Part shown: in pieces, positions 1 to 11,033 of the stretch
Numbering within the stretch: the stretch's first letter is position 1
Layout of the letters: the number at the start of each line of letters is the position of its first letter
Origin: Dipteris shenzhenensis
Taxonomy: Eukaryota > Polypodiophyta > Polypodiopsida > Gleicheniales
Length of the DNA: 64,000 bases
Assembly (NCBI GenBank): GCA_047967505.1
Contig: CM106540.1
Strand: one strand, 5' to 3'
Position numbers and translations under genes: made by a program
The notes under the pieces: model-generated
What the model saw: the letters and a program-made list of their open reading frames with translations, nothing else
Told to the model about the DNA's origin: nothing
The model's database searches: none

Positions 1-1060
1 ATTGTAATCTATGTCCTCCATTTCCACATTATCCTCTTGAGTTTCAATTTGTACCTCCTCATGTGTTTCTTCTCCAACTATTGCTCTTCCTTTTCTAGCC
101 CTTTCCTCGGCCTCCCTAATCATATCATCGCTTTCTGGAGTTGTCATTCTAAAGATGTGTATTTTACAGAAATTATAAAGCAAAGCGCTTTATGTCAAAG
201 AGAAAAATCCAATGCCCACTTCCTTGGTATTTGTTCGAGGCATTGCATTTGTTGTCTTTGAAGTTGTCTTTCTTTCTTTGATTCATGGACTTGCCTTTCA
301 ATCCAGCTCTTTCACTTCCTTCGATCTTGAACTCCTCGACCTGCTGTTTGATATTCTTCTTTAAATTTGGCGAGGCTAAGAAGGTTGGAAGAGTTAGGAA
401 AGATAAGGGGTAAAAAAAAAACTATGGTGACATGGCTTTTTTCCAAAGTATAGAAACTTTGAATGACATGGCTCTGTGCTTCTATTGCAAAGTGGGTAGC
501 ATTTCTATTAAGAGATCGATAGCGGCTGCAACCATAAAGGGGTGATGGATGGCTTTGAACTCCTGCATGCAGCCCGTTAGAAGGAAGGCAAGTGGTGGAG
601 GTATAGGTGGCCTTGTGGGCTCACCGTTTGGTGGTTGATGTTGTTGAATAGATGGAATTGGCTACTACACCTCGAATCAGCCTCTACATCTTTAAAGCTT
701 GCTGGTTCTGCTGTTTTCATCATAACAATTTCTACTTGATGCTTGTTGACATTGCTCTACTTCCTTGTAGTCCTGCCAAGTACTTTGCCCAGCTCTTTTC
801 TCAAGTCGTCGAGGTATTCACGTAAGATTGATGACAAGTTGTAGACTTTCTTCTTCAAAGTAGACACGCAACATATTACCACGGCTTTAGAGGCTCTGGA
901 TTGGGAGTCTAAGAACGAATTGCTCTTGGTAATAGTCATCTAGGAAACTTTGTTGAAGCCATTTTGGATGGTAATACAGCACTTGTAGCTGCTGTCGTGG
1001 CTCTACACACCAACCCGAAATCATTCGAATTACAGCACAACAACATCGCTTGTGGGGTCT
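1..1060 (-). other. Interior of a minus-strand LTR retrotransposon, unassigned
   Basis: This stretch lies directly downstream (minus sense) of the LTR and primer-binding site at 1061-1308, so it should be the leader and gag side of that element. The only minus-strand ORFs are short (60 aa at 757-939 and 71 aa at 887-1102) and no gag, protease, integrase or RT motif is recognisable. The element either runs off the window's left edge or has decayed. The assignment rests on position only. Confidence 0.4.
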
Positions 1061-1073
1061 AGCTCTGATACCA
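1061..1073 (-). other. Primer-binding site (initiator Met-tRNA type)
   Basis: The minus strand reads TGGTATCAGAGCT, the usual plant copia-type site complementary to the 3' end of initiator methionine tRNA. It starts one base after the LTR terminus at 1075. This fixes the element's orientation as minus, with its interior to the left. Confidence 0.7.
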
Positions 1074-1074
1074 G

Positions 1075-1308
1075 TGTTACAAGACCATAAATAAGGGCTC
1101 AACTTTGATTCTCCACCCAGCCACGATTCCTAGAGTGCTCCCTCTCGCCTATGTACGTGAACTCTCCCTCAGTTCCTTCTCTTTTCTTCCTTTTAAGGAG
1201 CCTCTCTCTAGAATCTCCCTTGAACTCAGTGCTTGCCGCTTGGAGCCCACTTGAGTGCCACATGTCCATATAAGACCTTAGTACCTTACTACCCTTTAGG
1301 CCTTAACA
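1075..1308 (-). repeat. LTR of a copia-type element (234 bp)
   Basis: On the minus strand the segment begins TGTTAAGG and ends GTAACA, so it has TG...CA termini. It is followed by a one-base gap and the tRNA-Met primer-binding site. A TATA-like CTTATATGG lies in it (plus 1266-1274). No second copy is visible in the window, so it is the 5' LTR of an element truncated or continuing to the left. The far end was set from the TG dinucleotide and not from a paired LTR. Confidence 0.6.
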
Positions 1309-1490
1309 TTGCACTCCATATTGATGCAAGCACTGTCAAGCCCTCTGGTTTCCCGCTTCATTATAACCACACTAGACGATATCGAGATTATGGCTGACGT
1401 AACAAAGATCTTGAGGACTATGCTGAAAGCTCAAGTCCAAATGGTTTTTCTCTTTGGTGTGGATCAATGGATCGACAACCATAGCTTGAA

Positions 1491-2322
1491 ATGAATCCTA
1501 ATATTGATCCCAATGATGAGGATGCTATTTCAGCTCACAATGTTTTTGATGTTGATATGCAAGTTAACAAATATGTATGTGAGGAAGATGCTATTGTTGA
1601 GCAGTTCCTATTGTCCATCAAGGATGAGAATGCTATGTTGGATAGACAATTTATTCAAATGAGTAATGAAAATGGTCTGACATCAATCCTACATAGTCAA
1701 GAAGTTATTCTAGATGATCAAGCATCTATTTCCAATGTTTGGAAATGCATGAACGGTAAAAGTGATGATGATGATACAAGCAATGATGAAAGGGCTATAG
1801 AGATGGTTGAGATTCAAATAAATGAAGAAGAGAACAACAAAGGAAAGAAGTCAGATCCAAATAAGGGCTGAAGACTGATTGTTTGATGATGAAGATAATT
1901 AGGTATTAAAGTTTCTTCTTTCTTTTGAGCATAACCAAATTATTGATCAGCTTCTAGAAAGTGTTGAGGGCTTAAAGGGTCCATCTGATTCAAATGAAAT
2001 GCAACCAATAGTGTTGACATAAATTCAAATTTCAAAAGGCAAAATGTAACTGAATTCAGCTCAGTTATTCGGTGAAGAAAATGATGCGGACAATGTTCCG
2101 AAAGAATCACTCATGGAGGTGGTTTCACAAAAAGGAAACTCAGAGTTGAAAGATGATATGTCCGAAATGTTTTATGATGCTTTTACAAATTTCAAAGATG
2201 AATTATTTGATGCAAGTGATGGCATTATGCAATCAGATTTTGGTTTACATTCAGATCCCAGTTTTGGTAAAGTTCCGATTGTTTGGGAGGACTTGAGTGC
2301 AAAAGCACAAACTGAAATTTAG
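1491..2322 (+). other. Two acidic ORFs, possible broken gene of unknown function
   Basis: Two ORFs (126 aa at 1491-1871 and 69 aa at 2113-2322) share an unusual Asp/Glu-rich, low-complexity composition (for example DDDDTSNDERA near the end of the first). They are separated by stops at 1869 and after. I recognise no domain. They may be fragments of one decayed coding region, perhaps a transposon accessory ORF, or may be fortuitous. No start signal or neighbour helps decide. Confidence 0.25.
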
Positions 2323-4000
2323 AAATACATACAACAAAAAGAAATACAAACAAAGACAATGCTGATGTTTATGCTGAGGAAGAAGGCATGCAGAGGATGG
2401 AAGATGAGTGTAAATGGAAGAGCTTAACCCGGAGCCATAGGAGCCCAAAATGGAGTCAAAAGAGGTCGGAAGAGTCCCCTAATCACCTCTACTTCATACC
2501 AAAAATATTCTAACACTTGGCAAGTGTTCAAGGTCGAAGTACATAGCAAATGAAATCTTGGGGAAAGGAAAAATAGCAAACAGAAATTCAGCAAGTAATC
2601 AGGAAGCAGTCCGATAGTTTCATGCAATGTTGGATGTATTCCAAAGGTAAAAAACAATCTGAAAGTTAGATTTTCACTCTAACAAGTCTGAAGGATGAAA
2701 AAACACTAAATTTTGTGATATTTTATTCAGCAAATTACTATCCGACAGTTGGCATATAATGGACAAGCAGTCCGATGACAGTTCGACTAGTTTGGAAAGT
2801 CCGCGACTATGGCAAATTCTAGATAGAAACCAAAATTCAGCCAAGGGACTAAAGCTGACTTAGAATTCAGAATTTGGGATGTTTAATCAATGTCAAATTC
2901 AGATTTTTCAGAGAAGCATGAAGGATTTCATTGAGGACTTTACACCGGCATATGTTGTGGATGTTGGTTGGAGCTTCATCAACTTATTGCCTTTTGCTTG
3001 ATCGGAGCGATGTATCCGTTCTGTGCCAATGGAATGTGAACATACTGATTCATGCATGGTTCTACTTATTCATTTTGTATGAACTAGCATGGATGACATT
3101 ATACTTGATGAATTCCCAGACTTGGCATGTAGCCATGAAATGGTACAATTGTAATCAATAGAACCTACACCATGGAGGTTAAAAAGGGTTCGTGTCTAAT
3201 ATGCCTTTTTGTTCCAAAAAGAGCTACCCACCAGAAGTGCAAGTGCTGAGGGGTATTTACACACCTAGGCTAAGTAGAGCCATGTGGAAGTTGGAAGGTC
3301 ACAAGTCATGTGGAAGCTGGAATGTCACAAGTCATATAGATGAGTGGCAGTTACCAAGGACCATGAGGGGCAGTTATAACTCCTTTTGGATAGTGGTATC
3401 TTGATGTATGGTAGTCAGTGCTGTCTGACTAGGATTTCAGACCATGTATTCCCCTTTGGCAAGCTGGATTCTCATCCCATGCACAATTTTCCATGCTCTT
3501 GACTATGTATTATTGGGAGAAGAAAGCTTTTGCATCTATCTTTCTCTGTTGTATCTACTTTTGACTTGAAGGATAGATTTTGAGCTCGTAATATAATATG
3601 ACTTCTATCCAACTAGCTTCTATTTCTGCACTGTTTTGTTGTCTTTGCATTGCTTATGCATATTTCTGTTCTGGGAAAGTTTAGGCCACAAAAAAAATCC
3701 TTCTAGAGTGGCCAACAACTTTCTGAGTGCATCAACTTCACTAATACTTTTTTGAAGTTCATGAATGTCACACTTCTCCAAGTGTAGCATGAATCTAGGG
3801 AGGGGGGCAGCGGCATTTGACCTATCTGGTTGTCTTTCTTCAATCATTTTCATGTCAACATCAATGTGTCCACACAGTGATTGAGCACAGGTCCCTGAGT
3901 ATCTTGAGCTTTGAAGATAGGTCTGCCACCACCAGTGGCAGCTAAGCTAGCTGAAACCCTATCGCCACCACCATCGCTAGTCAAATCCATCTCCTCCCTC
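2323..4000. other. Intergenic, no recognisable gene
   Basis: Only short ORFs occur here, none with a recognisable motif. There is a small imperfect direct repeat near 3281-3336 (CATGTGGAAG followed by GGAAGGTCACAAGT, then GGAATGTCACAAGT) and scattered AGTCCGAT words near 2608 and 2768. It looks like decayed transposon-derived sequence, but I cannot assign it. Confidence 0.4.
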
Positions 4001-5960
4001 GATGATGCCTCCTTTTCCTTTCTTTTATATTGTTTATGTGTTATTATAATTAAGTTTTTTACAAATCTTGATTATTGAATATTGTTTTTAAAAATGATTT
4101 TATATAATAAATTGACGTGTTGTTTATTAATAGATTGTTGAGCAAGGTTTAATATATTGTATTATGCACTTTTAAAGATTATAATTATTTAAATAAGAAT
4201 ATTTATCTTCAAACTTTCATACCATCTTTGTTTTATTATTTTTAGGTAGTAGGTATCCTATTTAAACCTAATTTAATGCCTTTGATTTTAAACATCATAG
4301 TTAAAAGATCCAATTGATGAAGGCTTCCAACTGTAAACTGTGCAAAGTTTCCAATTTTGAAAGTTAAACTCCCTGAAGGGAGAGGGAAATAAATTAACGT
4401 AGCACAAACTATGAATTCAATGAGAACAACTTTGAAACAGAGCTTCTCATGTCAAAGAGAGTCTCCCGTTTGAGAGTAATTATATGTTACCTTATTATGT
4501 AGTTCTATAATCATTAAACTGTTCATTATAGCTTGTATAATAGGTTGTGAATTCTACAAAAATAAGAATTGTTAACCAAACAATCTTACCATCTACCCAA
4601 AGTCATAAATATTAATCTAATAAATAAGTATGCATCATAAAGTGCACCTTATAAAAATATTTGGTCCTTGATAAATCATCAAGGATTTTAAATTTATCTA
4701 TTTCCTATTAAAGATTCATATAAAAAAGCATGGTTTTTTTTTAATTTTAGGATTTTGAAAATTATTCCCAAAACAAAAATCTATATAAAACTATTATGCT
4801 TTTAAAGGATAGGTTTAAATTTCACCTCAATTTTAAAATTTAGTTAAAATCTAGTGCTATTTTGAGGGAATCTTCAAAGGGGGTAATACACAATGGGGTA
4901 ATACACAATATTTTTCAATAAATATACAATAGTGTTAAATGTCTTGTCATAATCAAGACCCTCCATCCATGAAAATATTTTGTTCACTAACATAAGATTA
5001 TACTTGTCATGCATGCTGTTAGAGTTGTACTTGACCTTGCATATCTTCTTGATTTGCATGACTTTCCTCCTTGTATTTCAATGGGAGTCCATTTCTATCT
5101 CCATTGTAGATTGCCAATCTAATCTATCCTTTGCCTTTGAAAGGGTCTTGGCTCATTGATCATCTTGACGATGATGATCCATCAGACCATAATTCACTAT
5201 AGTTATGGTTTAACATGTCCCCTCATAATTAATCTTCGGGATGTCAACATTTTTAGAGTCTTTTGGTGTCTTCACATATCACATTAGCCTTCTCTTTTAG
5301 ATTTTCTTTCTTCCTTGGATCTAGCTTTGGATCTAGATCTAGATCTAGCTCTGACTCTATGCTCCCTACTCCTAGATTAGGATCTGATTCTAGAACTAGT
5401 TTTAGGTCTACATTGGGGCTATGATTGTGGGCAATTCCACTTTTGGGGTTCGTCCTCTTAAAATACCACATCTCGATTGATCACACCTTCCATCTCACTA
5501 GATCAGATAATTCGTAGGCTTCGACTCCTACTATTAGCTCCTTGGATCTAGCTTAGTCTATGTGTCTTTGTGTACATGGACCCAAGCACTGGACCCAAAT
5601 ATTCACAAATTCTTTGTGTACATGGACCCAAATACTCACAAATTCTTAATGATGGTCTTCTTTTTTGAAAATGTCTCAAGAAGTGTCATCTTGTTGATTG
5701 CATTTTTTTCACTCTATTTGAGGATGCATATGGTTGCATTGATTGCCTTTTCTCATAATAAACATTAAAGTTTATCTCCTCTTAGCATGCTAAGGTGATG
5801 CTTAGCTTCATCTCTACTATCACATGGTTCTTCCTTTATACCACCTCATTTTACCAAGAGTGCTTTCAATGAAAGCAAATGAAAGAGGGTGAGAGAGAGG
5901 GAGAGCTAGAAGAGAGACACACAAGCTTTTGTAGGTGCTAAACACCGTAATCTTCTATGT
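4001..5960. other. AT-rich intergenic DNA with small tandem repeats
   Basis: From 4001 to about 5060 the sequence is strongly AT-rich with no ORF of note. Around 5318-5350 GGATCTA/GATCTA units repeat several times. At about 5569-5646 a block containing GTACATGGACCCAA and CACAAATTCTT occurs twice in tandem. ORFs across these repeats are low-complexity and not believable genes. Confidence 0.4.
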
Positions 5961-5971
5961 CATCCATATAT

Positions 5972-5995
5972 ATGTGTGTGTGTGTGTGTGTGTGT
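5972..5995 (+). repeat. (TG)n microsatellite
   Basis: An uninterrupted run of about twelve TG dinucleotides follows ATATATA. It lies just beyond the 3' end of the decayed copia fragment that starts at about 6138. Confidence 0.9.
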
Positions 5996-6137
5996 TTGAG
6001 TATTGTACATAATCGAGGATAAGGCACAATGGCCTTTAACCCCCATAACCTCCCACTTAAAGGACAATGTGCCTATAAGGGAGAATAGCCAGTGAGCATA
6101 TTATCCAATGCCCATCAATATACAACAATACTCAAAC

Positions 6138-7475
6138 CGCTTACTTTGTCAGCATATCTGCAAGGTTATCACCTGTATAAACCTTGACAATCTCTATGCG
6201 CTTGTCCTCAAGTACCTTTCTAATGAAATGGTATCTGACCTCAATGTGTTTGGTCTTTGCATGAAAGACCGGATTCTGTGCACTATGCAATGTTGGTACA
6301 CCTGCATGAATCCCTAAATCTCCCACAGAGTTGTTTTCTGTTTAAAGATGCAGTATGGTTTATGCATGTGAGGGGGAAGGAGTACGCATCTAAAACCGCA
6401 TCTGTTTTGTGGTGCATGTCTATAGGTGCATCTAAACCGTGTTGTAAATGCACAATTAGATGCGCTTGTAAGTATTCTTACTAGCCAATAGAATATGATC
6501 CACATAAAGTGCCAGCAGTATCAAGGTATTATCCTTAGCCCTTTTAGTGTAGAGGCAATGATCAATCTCAATTCTTTTGAAACCCTGGGACCGAATGAAA
6601 GCATCAAACTTTTGATACCATTCTCTAGGCGCTTGCTTAAGGCCATAGAGACTCTTTTTCATCTTGCAAACCAAATGCTCTTTGCCATTTTATGCAAAGC
6701 CTTTTGACTGTACCATGTAAATTTCCTCATGCAAAACCAATGCAAGAAAGCTATCTTGACATCCATCTGCATAAGCTTCATATGATCGTCTTCACAACTG
6801 GAGAGAATATCTCATTAAATTCCACACCCTTCTCTTACTTGAATCCTTTACTAACCGAACAGGCCTTGTACTTAGGCACATCATCATCTATGACCTTCAT
6901 CTTATAGACCCATTTACATGGCAATGCTTTCTTTCCATGTGACAAAGAAACCGAGTCCCAAGTCTTATTTTTCATGAACTCATCTCTGATTGCATAGCAT
7001 ACTCCCACTTGCGATGATCCTCGTGCATCAAGCCTCTCTGTGGCAAGAAGGCTCCCTGCAATCAGTAAGCAATACATAGTCTGCCCCTATAAACAAATCT
7101 ATCAGGCGGTTTAGACATTCTAGTTGATCTTCTCAAGGGCGTTCTAGCTTGTTGTCCCACCTACATATCAGTCACATTTAGCTCATCATTTCCACCAAAA
7201 GATGATCTATCATCTGCCCTTGATTGTGTAGCTATGGAAGTACTTAGTGGCACCATTTCTTGCAAATTCAGTGCATGGACAGCTTGCTCTCTATTAACGT
7301 ATGTGGGTGGATTTCTCGTTTTAACATCCCTCATGGGTGTCTTATGCATCTTTTTCTCATTTTAGACCACATTATGATTGCGTATGATCTTCTTTGCTTT
7401 TGGATCCCAGAGACGATAGCCCATCTCTCCACTTTCACCATAACCCAAAAAAATGCATTTCCTAGACACTAGACA
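6138..7475 (-). pseudogene. Ty1/copia pol relic (integrase C-term, RT, RNase H end)
   Basis: On the minus strand, order and motifs fit copia pol. The integrase tail (FLGYGESGEMGYRLWDPKAK, about 7370-7450) comes first, then the integrase-RT linker. The RT start (NKTWD then KALPCKWVYKMK, near 6890-6960) is followed by the RT core ([20 protein letters not shown], about 6600-6665) and the RNase H end (NPVFHAKTKHIEVRYHFIRK, about 6215-6270). Stops and frameshifts break every domain. The catalytic box reads YVDH instead of YVDD. The second half of RT and most of RNase H are missing and replaced by about 130 bp of unrelated sequence (about 6330-6460). Non-functional. Confidence 0.9.
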
Positions 7476-7491
7476 ACAAAACCGATCTAAG

Positions 7492-8195
7492 GCTCATTTT
7501 GCCAGATAAGCAACAGCAATACAAGTTTACTGTTCCTATACAGTTTGAAGTAAATCCCATCTTTCTGAGATATTAAGCCATTGATGTGCATATTTTGCCT
7601 CTCTCCACTTGATTAAATATCGATGCACGAGTATCCTTTTGACAAAGAGTAATACGAAAAGCCTCAACATCCGACTGCAGGACTGCATTGCTATTACACG
7701 TTCAACATTTGAAACAAGCTTCCTTGTAGATAACGTAACTTGAGATGGTCCCATGGTCTAGCTAAATTCCGTACCTAATTTAACTATCCATAGCTCTCAG
7801 AGCATCTTCATACTGACCCCATCCTGGTGAAAGCCAATCTCTTTGGAAGCTCCATCGTGCACCTTTTTGTACAACCAAATCTACCTCATATGTAAAAGAG
7901 TCATTTGACAATAAATACCTTGACCAGTCAAAGGCTCATTTTGCCAGATTAGCAATAGCAATACGAGTTTATTGTTAGCTTGAATTAAATCCCATCCTTA
8001 TGGAATAGGTGAACCATTGGTGTTCTTGCCTCTCTGAACTATCAAGGCACAAGCATTCTTTTGACACAGTGTGATGTGAAAAACCTCAAACATCCTATTG
8101 CAGGAATTGCTATCACTGAAAGGTATATCACACATTCAACATTTGAGACAAGCTTCCTTATAGATATCGTGAGTTATGATCCTGCCATAGCCACA
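7492..8195. repeat. Diverged direct duplication (two about 250-bp copies)
   Basis: Copy 1 (about 7492-7745) and copy 2 (about 7930-8195) share long matching stretches, including CTCATTTTGCCAGAT, CTTTTGACA, TTGCTAT...CA and CATTTGA.ACAAGCTTCCTT. Indels and substitutions separate them. They sit just 3' of the minus-strand PPR gene ending at 8247. No protein motif is recognisable, and I do not know whether they belong to its 3' UTR or to an old repeat. Confidence 0.6.
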
Positions 8196-8246
8196 ATTCC
8201 TCCATTGTCAAAAATCCAGTACATACTGACTATTAAACAAATTACG

Positions 8247-11033
8247 TCAATTGACTATCAATTCTCTTTTATTGTGAAACTGAGTTCCATGCACAACATT
8301 GTTCACCTCAATACAACTGCGGCCTGGGACTTCTTTTACATTACTATCAACTATTGCCTTCCCAATATCATCCAACCTATCTCCGTTAACACAGATATTT
8401 GCTAGTAATACATATGGTGAAGAATTCTGTGGATCTAAGTGAGAAACAAACTTTGCAGCACGCCCAGCTCGCTCAACATCATTGTGAATTCGGCATGATG
8501 AAAGCAAGCTCAACCATGCTGAAGAGACATGTTCAAATGGCATACTGATGATAAGGTCCTCTGCCTCCTCCAATAGTCCTCTTCGCCCAAAGAGGTCAAT
8601 CATGCACACATAATGCTCCACTAATGGGGTTATGCCATGGTCTTTAATCATAGAGGCAAAGTAGTGTCTCCCGTCAGCAATCAGACCTGTATGACTACAA
8701 GCAGTGAGAACACAAATAAAGGTGACCTTGTCTGGTTCATAGCCTTCAGCCTGCATTTGACCAAACAGTTGCAAGGCATCCTTCCCATGCCCATTCTGAG
8801 CATTCGCAGCAATTATCACATTCCAGGAGACCACATTTCGTTGGCACATCTCTCCAAACACCGACCTCGCATCATGTAAGCTCCCGCACTTGCCATACAT
8901 ATGAATGAGGGCATTCTCCACAACAACATCTAGCTCCCATCCATTCCCAGTGACAGTAGCATGGATCATTCGGCCCTCTCCTAGGTCAGCCACACTGGCA
9001 CATGCATCCACAATGCAGATGAAGGTGATCCTATCCGGGTTGAACCCTCCAGCCTGCATTTGACCAGACAGCTGCAGAGCCTCCTTGCCATGCCCATTGT
9101 GGGCACACGCAGCAATCATGGCACTCCAGGATACTACATCCTGCTCTGGCATCTCTGCAAACACTGCTCTTACGTCATCTAGGCTGCAGCATTTGCCATA
9201 CATGTTGATGAGGGCATTTGCCACAACAAGATCCAACTCCCATCCATTGCCAGCAACTATAGCATGGATCACTCGACCCTCTTCTAGTGCTGCCAAACTG
9301 GCACATGCATCCACAATACAGATAAACGTGATCTTGTCTAGCTGGAAGCCTTCGTCCTGCATTTGACTAAAGAGTTGCAGGGCCTCCTTGCCATGCCCAT
9401 TCTGAGAACACACAGCAATCATGGCATTCCAGGAGACCGCATTCCGCTGTGGCATGTCTGCAAATACTGCCCTTGCATCATCTAGGCTCCCACACTTGCC
9501 ATACATATTGACAAAAGCAGTCCCCACAACAATATCCAACTCCCATCCATTGCCAGCAACACTAGCATGGATCACTTGACCCTCTTCTAGGGTCACCACA
9601 CTGGCACATGCATCCACAGCGCAGATGAACGTGATCCTATCTAGCTCTAAGCCTTCAGCCTGCATTCGATTAAACAGTTGCAGGGCCTCTCTGCCATGCC
9701 CATTCTGAGCACACGCAGCAATTGTGGCACTCCAGGACACCACATTCTGCTTTGGCATCTCTGCAAACACAGCCCTTGCATCATCGAGGCAGCCACACTT
9801 GCCATACATATTGACAAGGGCTGTTCCCACAACGGTATCCAACTCCCATCCATTACCAGCAATAGTAGCATGAATCACTTGACTCTCTTCTAGGGCTGCC
9901 ATGCTGGCACACGCATCCACAATGCAGATGAAGGTGACTTTGTTTGGCTCGAAACCTTCAGAGTGCATTTGGCCAAATAGTTGCAGGGCCTTCTTGCCAT
10001 GCCCATTCTGGGCAGAAGCAGTGATCATAGCACTCCAGGAGACCACATCTTGCTGCTGCAACTCTGCAAATACTGCACACGCATCATCTAGGCTCCCACA
10101 TTTGCCATACATGTTGCCAAGGGCTGTCCCTACAACAGCATCTGATTCCCATCCACTGCCTGCAACGGTGGTATGGATCACTTCACCATCTTCTAAGGCT
10201 GCTACACAAGCACACACATTCACAAGGGAAATAAAGGTGATCTTGTTTGGTTCAAAGCCTTCAGCCTGCATTTGACCAAACAGTTGCAGGGCTTCCTTGC
10301 CAAGCCCATTCTGGGCGCAAGCGGCAATCATGGCATTCCAGGAGATTACATCCCTCTGTGGCATCTCTGCAAACAATGCCCTCGCATCATCGAAACTCCC
10401 GTTCTGGGCAGACGCTGTGATCATGGTATTCCAAGAGTACATATCCCGGTAGACTATTTCGTCAAATACAGCACGTGCATTCTCCAAGCTCCCACACTTG
10501 CTGTACATCTGGATGAGAAGGTTACTCAGAAGTCTGTTGCCAGCATATCCACGCCTGCTCAAGTGTTCATGCACACGTTTGCCCTCCGACAGGGCCTTGG
10601 CCCTGGTGCAATGCCTCAGAAGAATTGCATAGGTAGCACAATCTGTCTCTGGACTCAGCTGACTGAGGAGCTGCGCATTCAACCGTTTAGGACCTCCGTC
10701 TTCATTCGTCTGAAGGCACCCATCTGACACTTTTGTGGTGCAGGCTTTGCTGGTTCCTACCTCTCTTAGCACCTCTACAGCGATCCACCCACTGCGTGCT
10801 AGCTTTGTGGCCATCCCCCGAAGAGGGAATGATCCCAAAGCCTTGCCTTTGTTCGCACCAAAGCCTATCTTTGTATCCCGCGTACGAGGGTGCCGCTTAC
10901 CCGGGGTATTCCAGCTTGTAGGCGTGCAACAAATTACCCTGTGTGGTTGCCCTCTCTCCAAGGATAGAGGCTCAAAGGTAAGATTGGGCATTCCCGATGC
11001 CAATGCTAAAGAAGAAGAAACCCACAACGCCAT
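8247..11033 (-). CDS. PLS-class PPR protein, E/E+ type (928 aa)
   Basis: Single-exon pentatricopeptide-repeat protein. Residues 1-120 are a Ser/Arg/Thr-rich leader that could be an organelle transit peptide. PPR motifs start near residue 130 (CATYAILLRHCTRA). Residues 247-751 are five tandem 101-residue P(35)-L(35)-S(31) triplets, typified by VVSWNAMIAACAQNGHGKEA and NMYGKCGSLDDARAVFAEMP. A final set starts at 752 and leads into E motifs (SAWLSLLSSCRIHNDVERA, then SPYVLLANI) and a short E+ (VPGRSCIEVNNVVH). There is no DYW domain. Family members bind organelle RNA one base per P or S motif and act in editing, splicing or stability; an E/E+ protein without DYW would need a separate deaminase for editing. 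The start at 11033 is the first ATG; a second Met at residue 15 aligns better with the paralogue at 60225. ORF is intact. Confidence 0.9.
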   Translation of the reverse strand: MALWVSSSLALASGMPNLTFEPLSLERGQPHRVICCTPTSWNTPGKRHPRTRDTKIGFGANKGKALGSFPLRGMATKLARSGWIAVEVLREVGTSKACTTKVSDGCLQTNEDGGPKRLNAQLLSQLSPETDCATYAILLRHCTRAKALSEGKRVHEHLSRRGYAGNRLLSNLLIQMYSKCGSLENARAVFDEIVYRDMYSWNTMITASAQNGSFDDARALFAEMPQRDVISWNAMIAACAQNGLGKEALQLFGQMQAEGFEPNKITFISLVNVCACVAALEDGEVIHTTVAGSGWESDAVVGTALGNMYGKCGSLDDACAVFAELQQQDVVSWSAMITASAQNGHGKKALQLFGQMHSEGFEPNKVTFICIVDACASMAALEESQVIHATIAGNGWELDTVVGTALVNMYGKCGCLDDARAVFAEMPKQNVVSWSATIAACAQNGHGREALQLFNRMQAEGLELDRITFICAVDACASVVTLEEGQVIHASVAGNGWELDIVVGTAFVNMYGKCGSLDDARAVFADMPQRNAVSWNAMIAVCSQNGHGKEALQLFSQMQDEGFQLDKITFICIVDACASLAALEEGRVIHAIVAGNGWELDLVVANALINMYGKCCSLDDVRAVFAEMPEQDVVSWSAMIAACAHNGHGKEALQLSGQMQAGGFNPDRITFICIVDACASVADLGEGRMIHATVTGNGWELDVVVENALIHMYGKCGSLHDARSVFGEMCQRNVVSWNVIIAANAQNGHGKDALQLFGQMQAEGYEPDKVTFICVLTACSHTGLIADGRHYFASMIKDHGITPLVEHYVCMIDLFGRRGLLEEAEDLIISMPFEHVSSAWLSLLSSCRIHNDVERAGRAAKFVSHLDPQNSSPYVLLANICVNGDRLDDIGKAIVDSNVKEVPGRSCIEVNNVVHGTQFHNKRELIVN
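8781..10295 (-). repeat. Coding tandem array, 5 x 303 bp (PPR triplets)
   Basis: Five head-to-tail units of exactly 303 bp, each coding one P-L-S triplet and beginning at the (E/K)ALQLF codons. Spacing between the first unit (start 10295) and the terminal set (start 8780) is 1515 bp, exactly five units with no indel. Units are very similar at the DNA level, which points to recent unequal exchange or gene conversion. Confidence 0.9.

Noticed and set aside
8781-10295. Regular direct repeats as a possible CRISPR-like or satellite array
   Set aside because: Units are coding P-L-S triplets in one open frame; there are no spacers.
9901-10727. Long ORFs antisense to the PPR arrays (for example 9901-10275, 10272-10727, 31632-32216, 61634-62086)
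   Set aside because: They repeat with the 303-bp unit and mirror PPR codons; they are shadows of a GC-richer repetitive coding strand.
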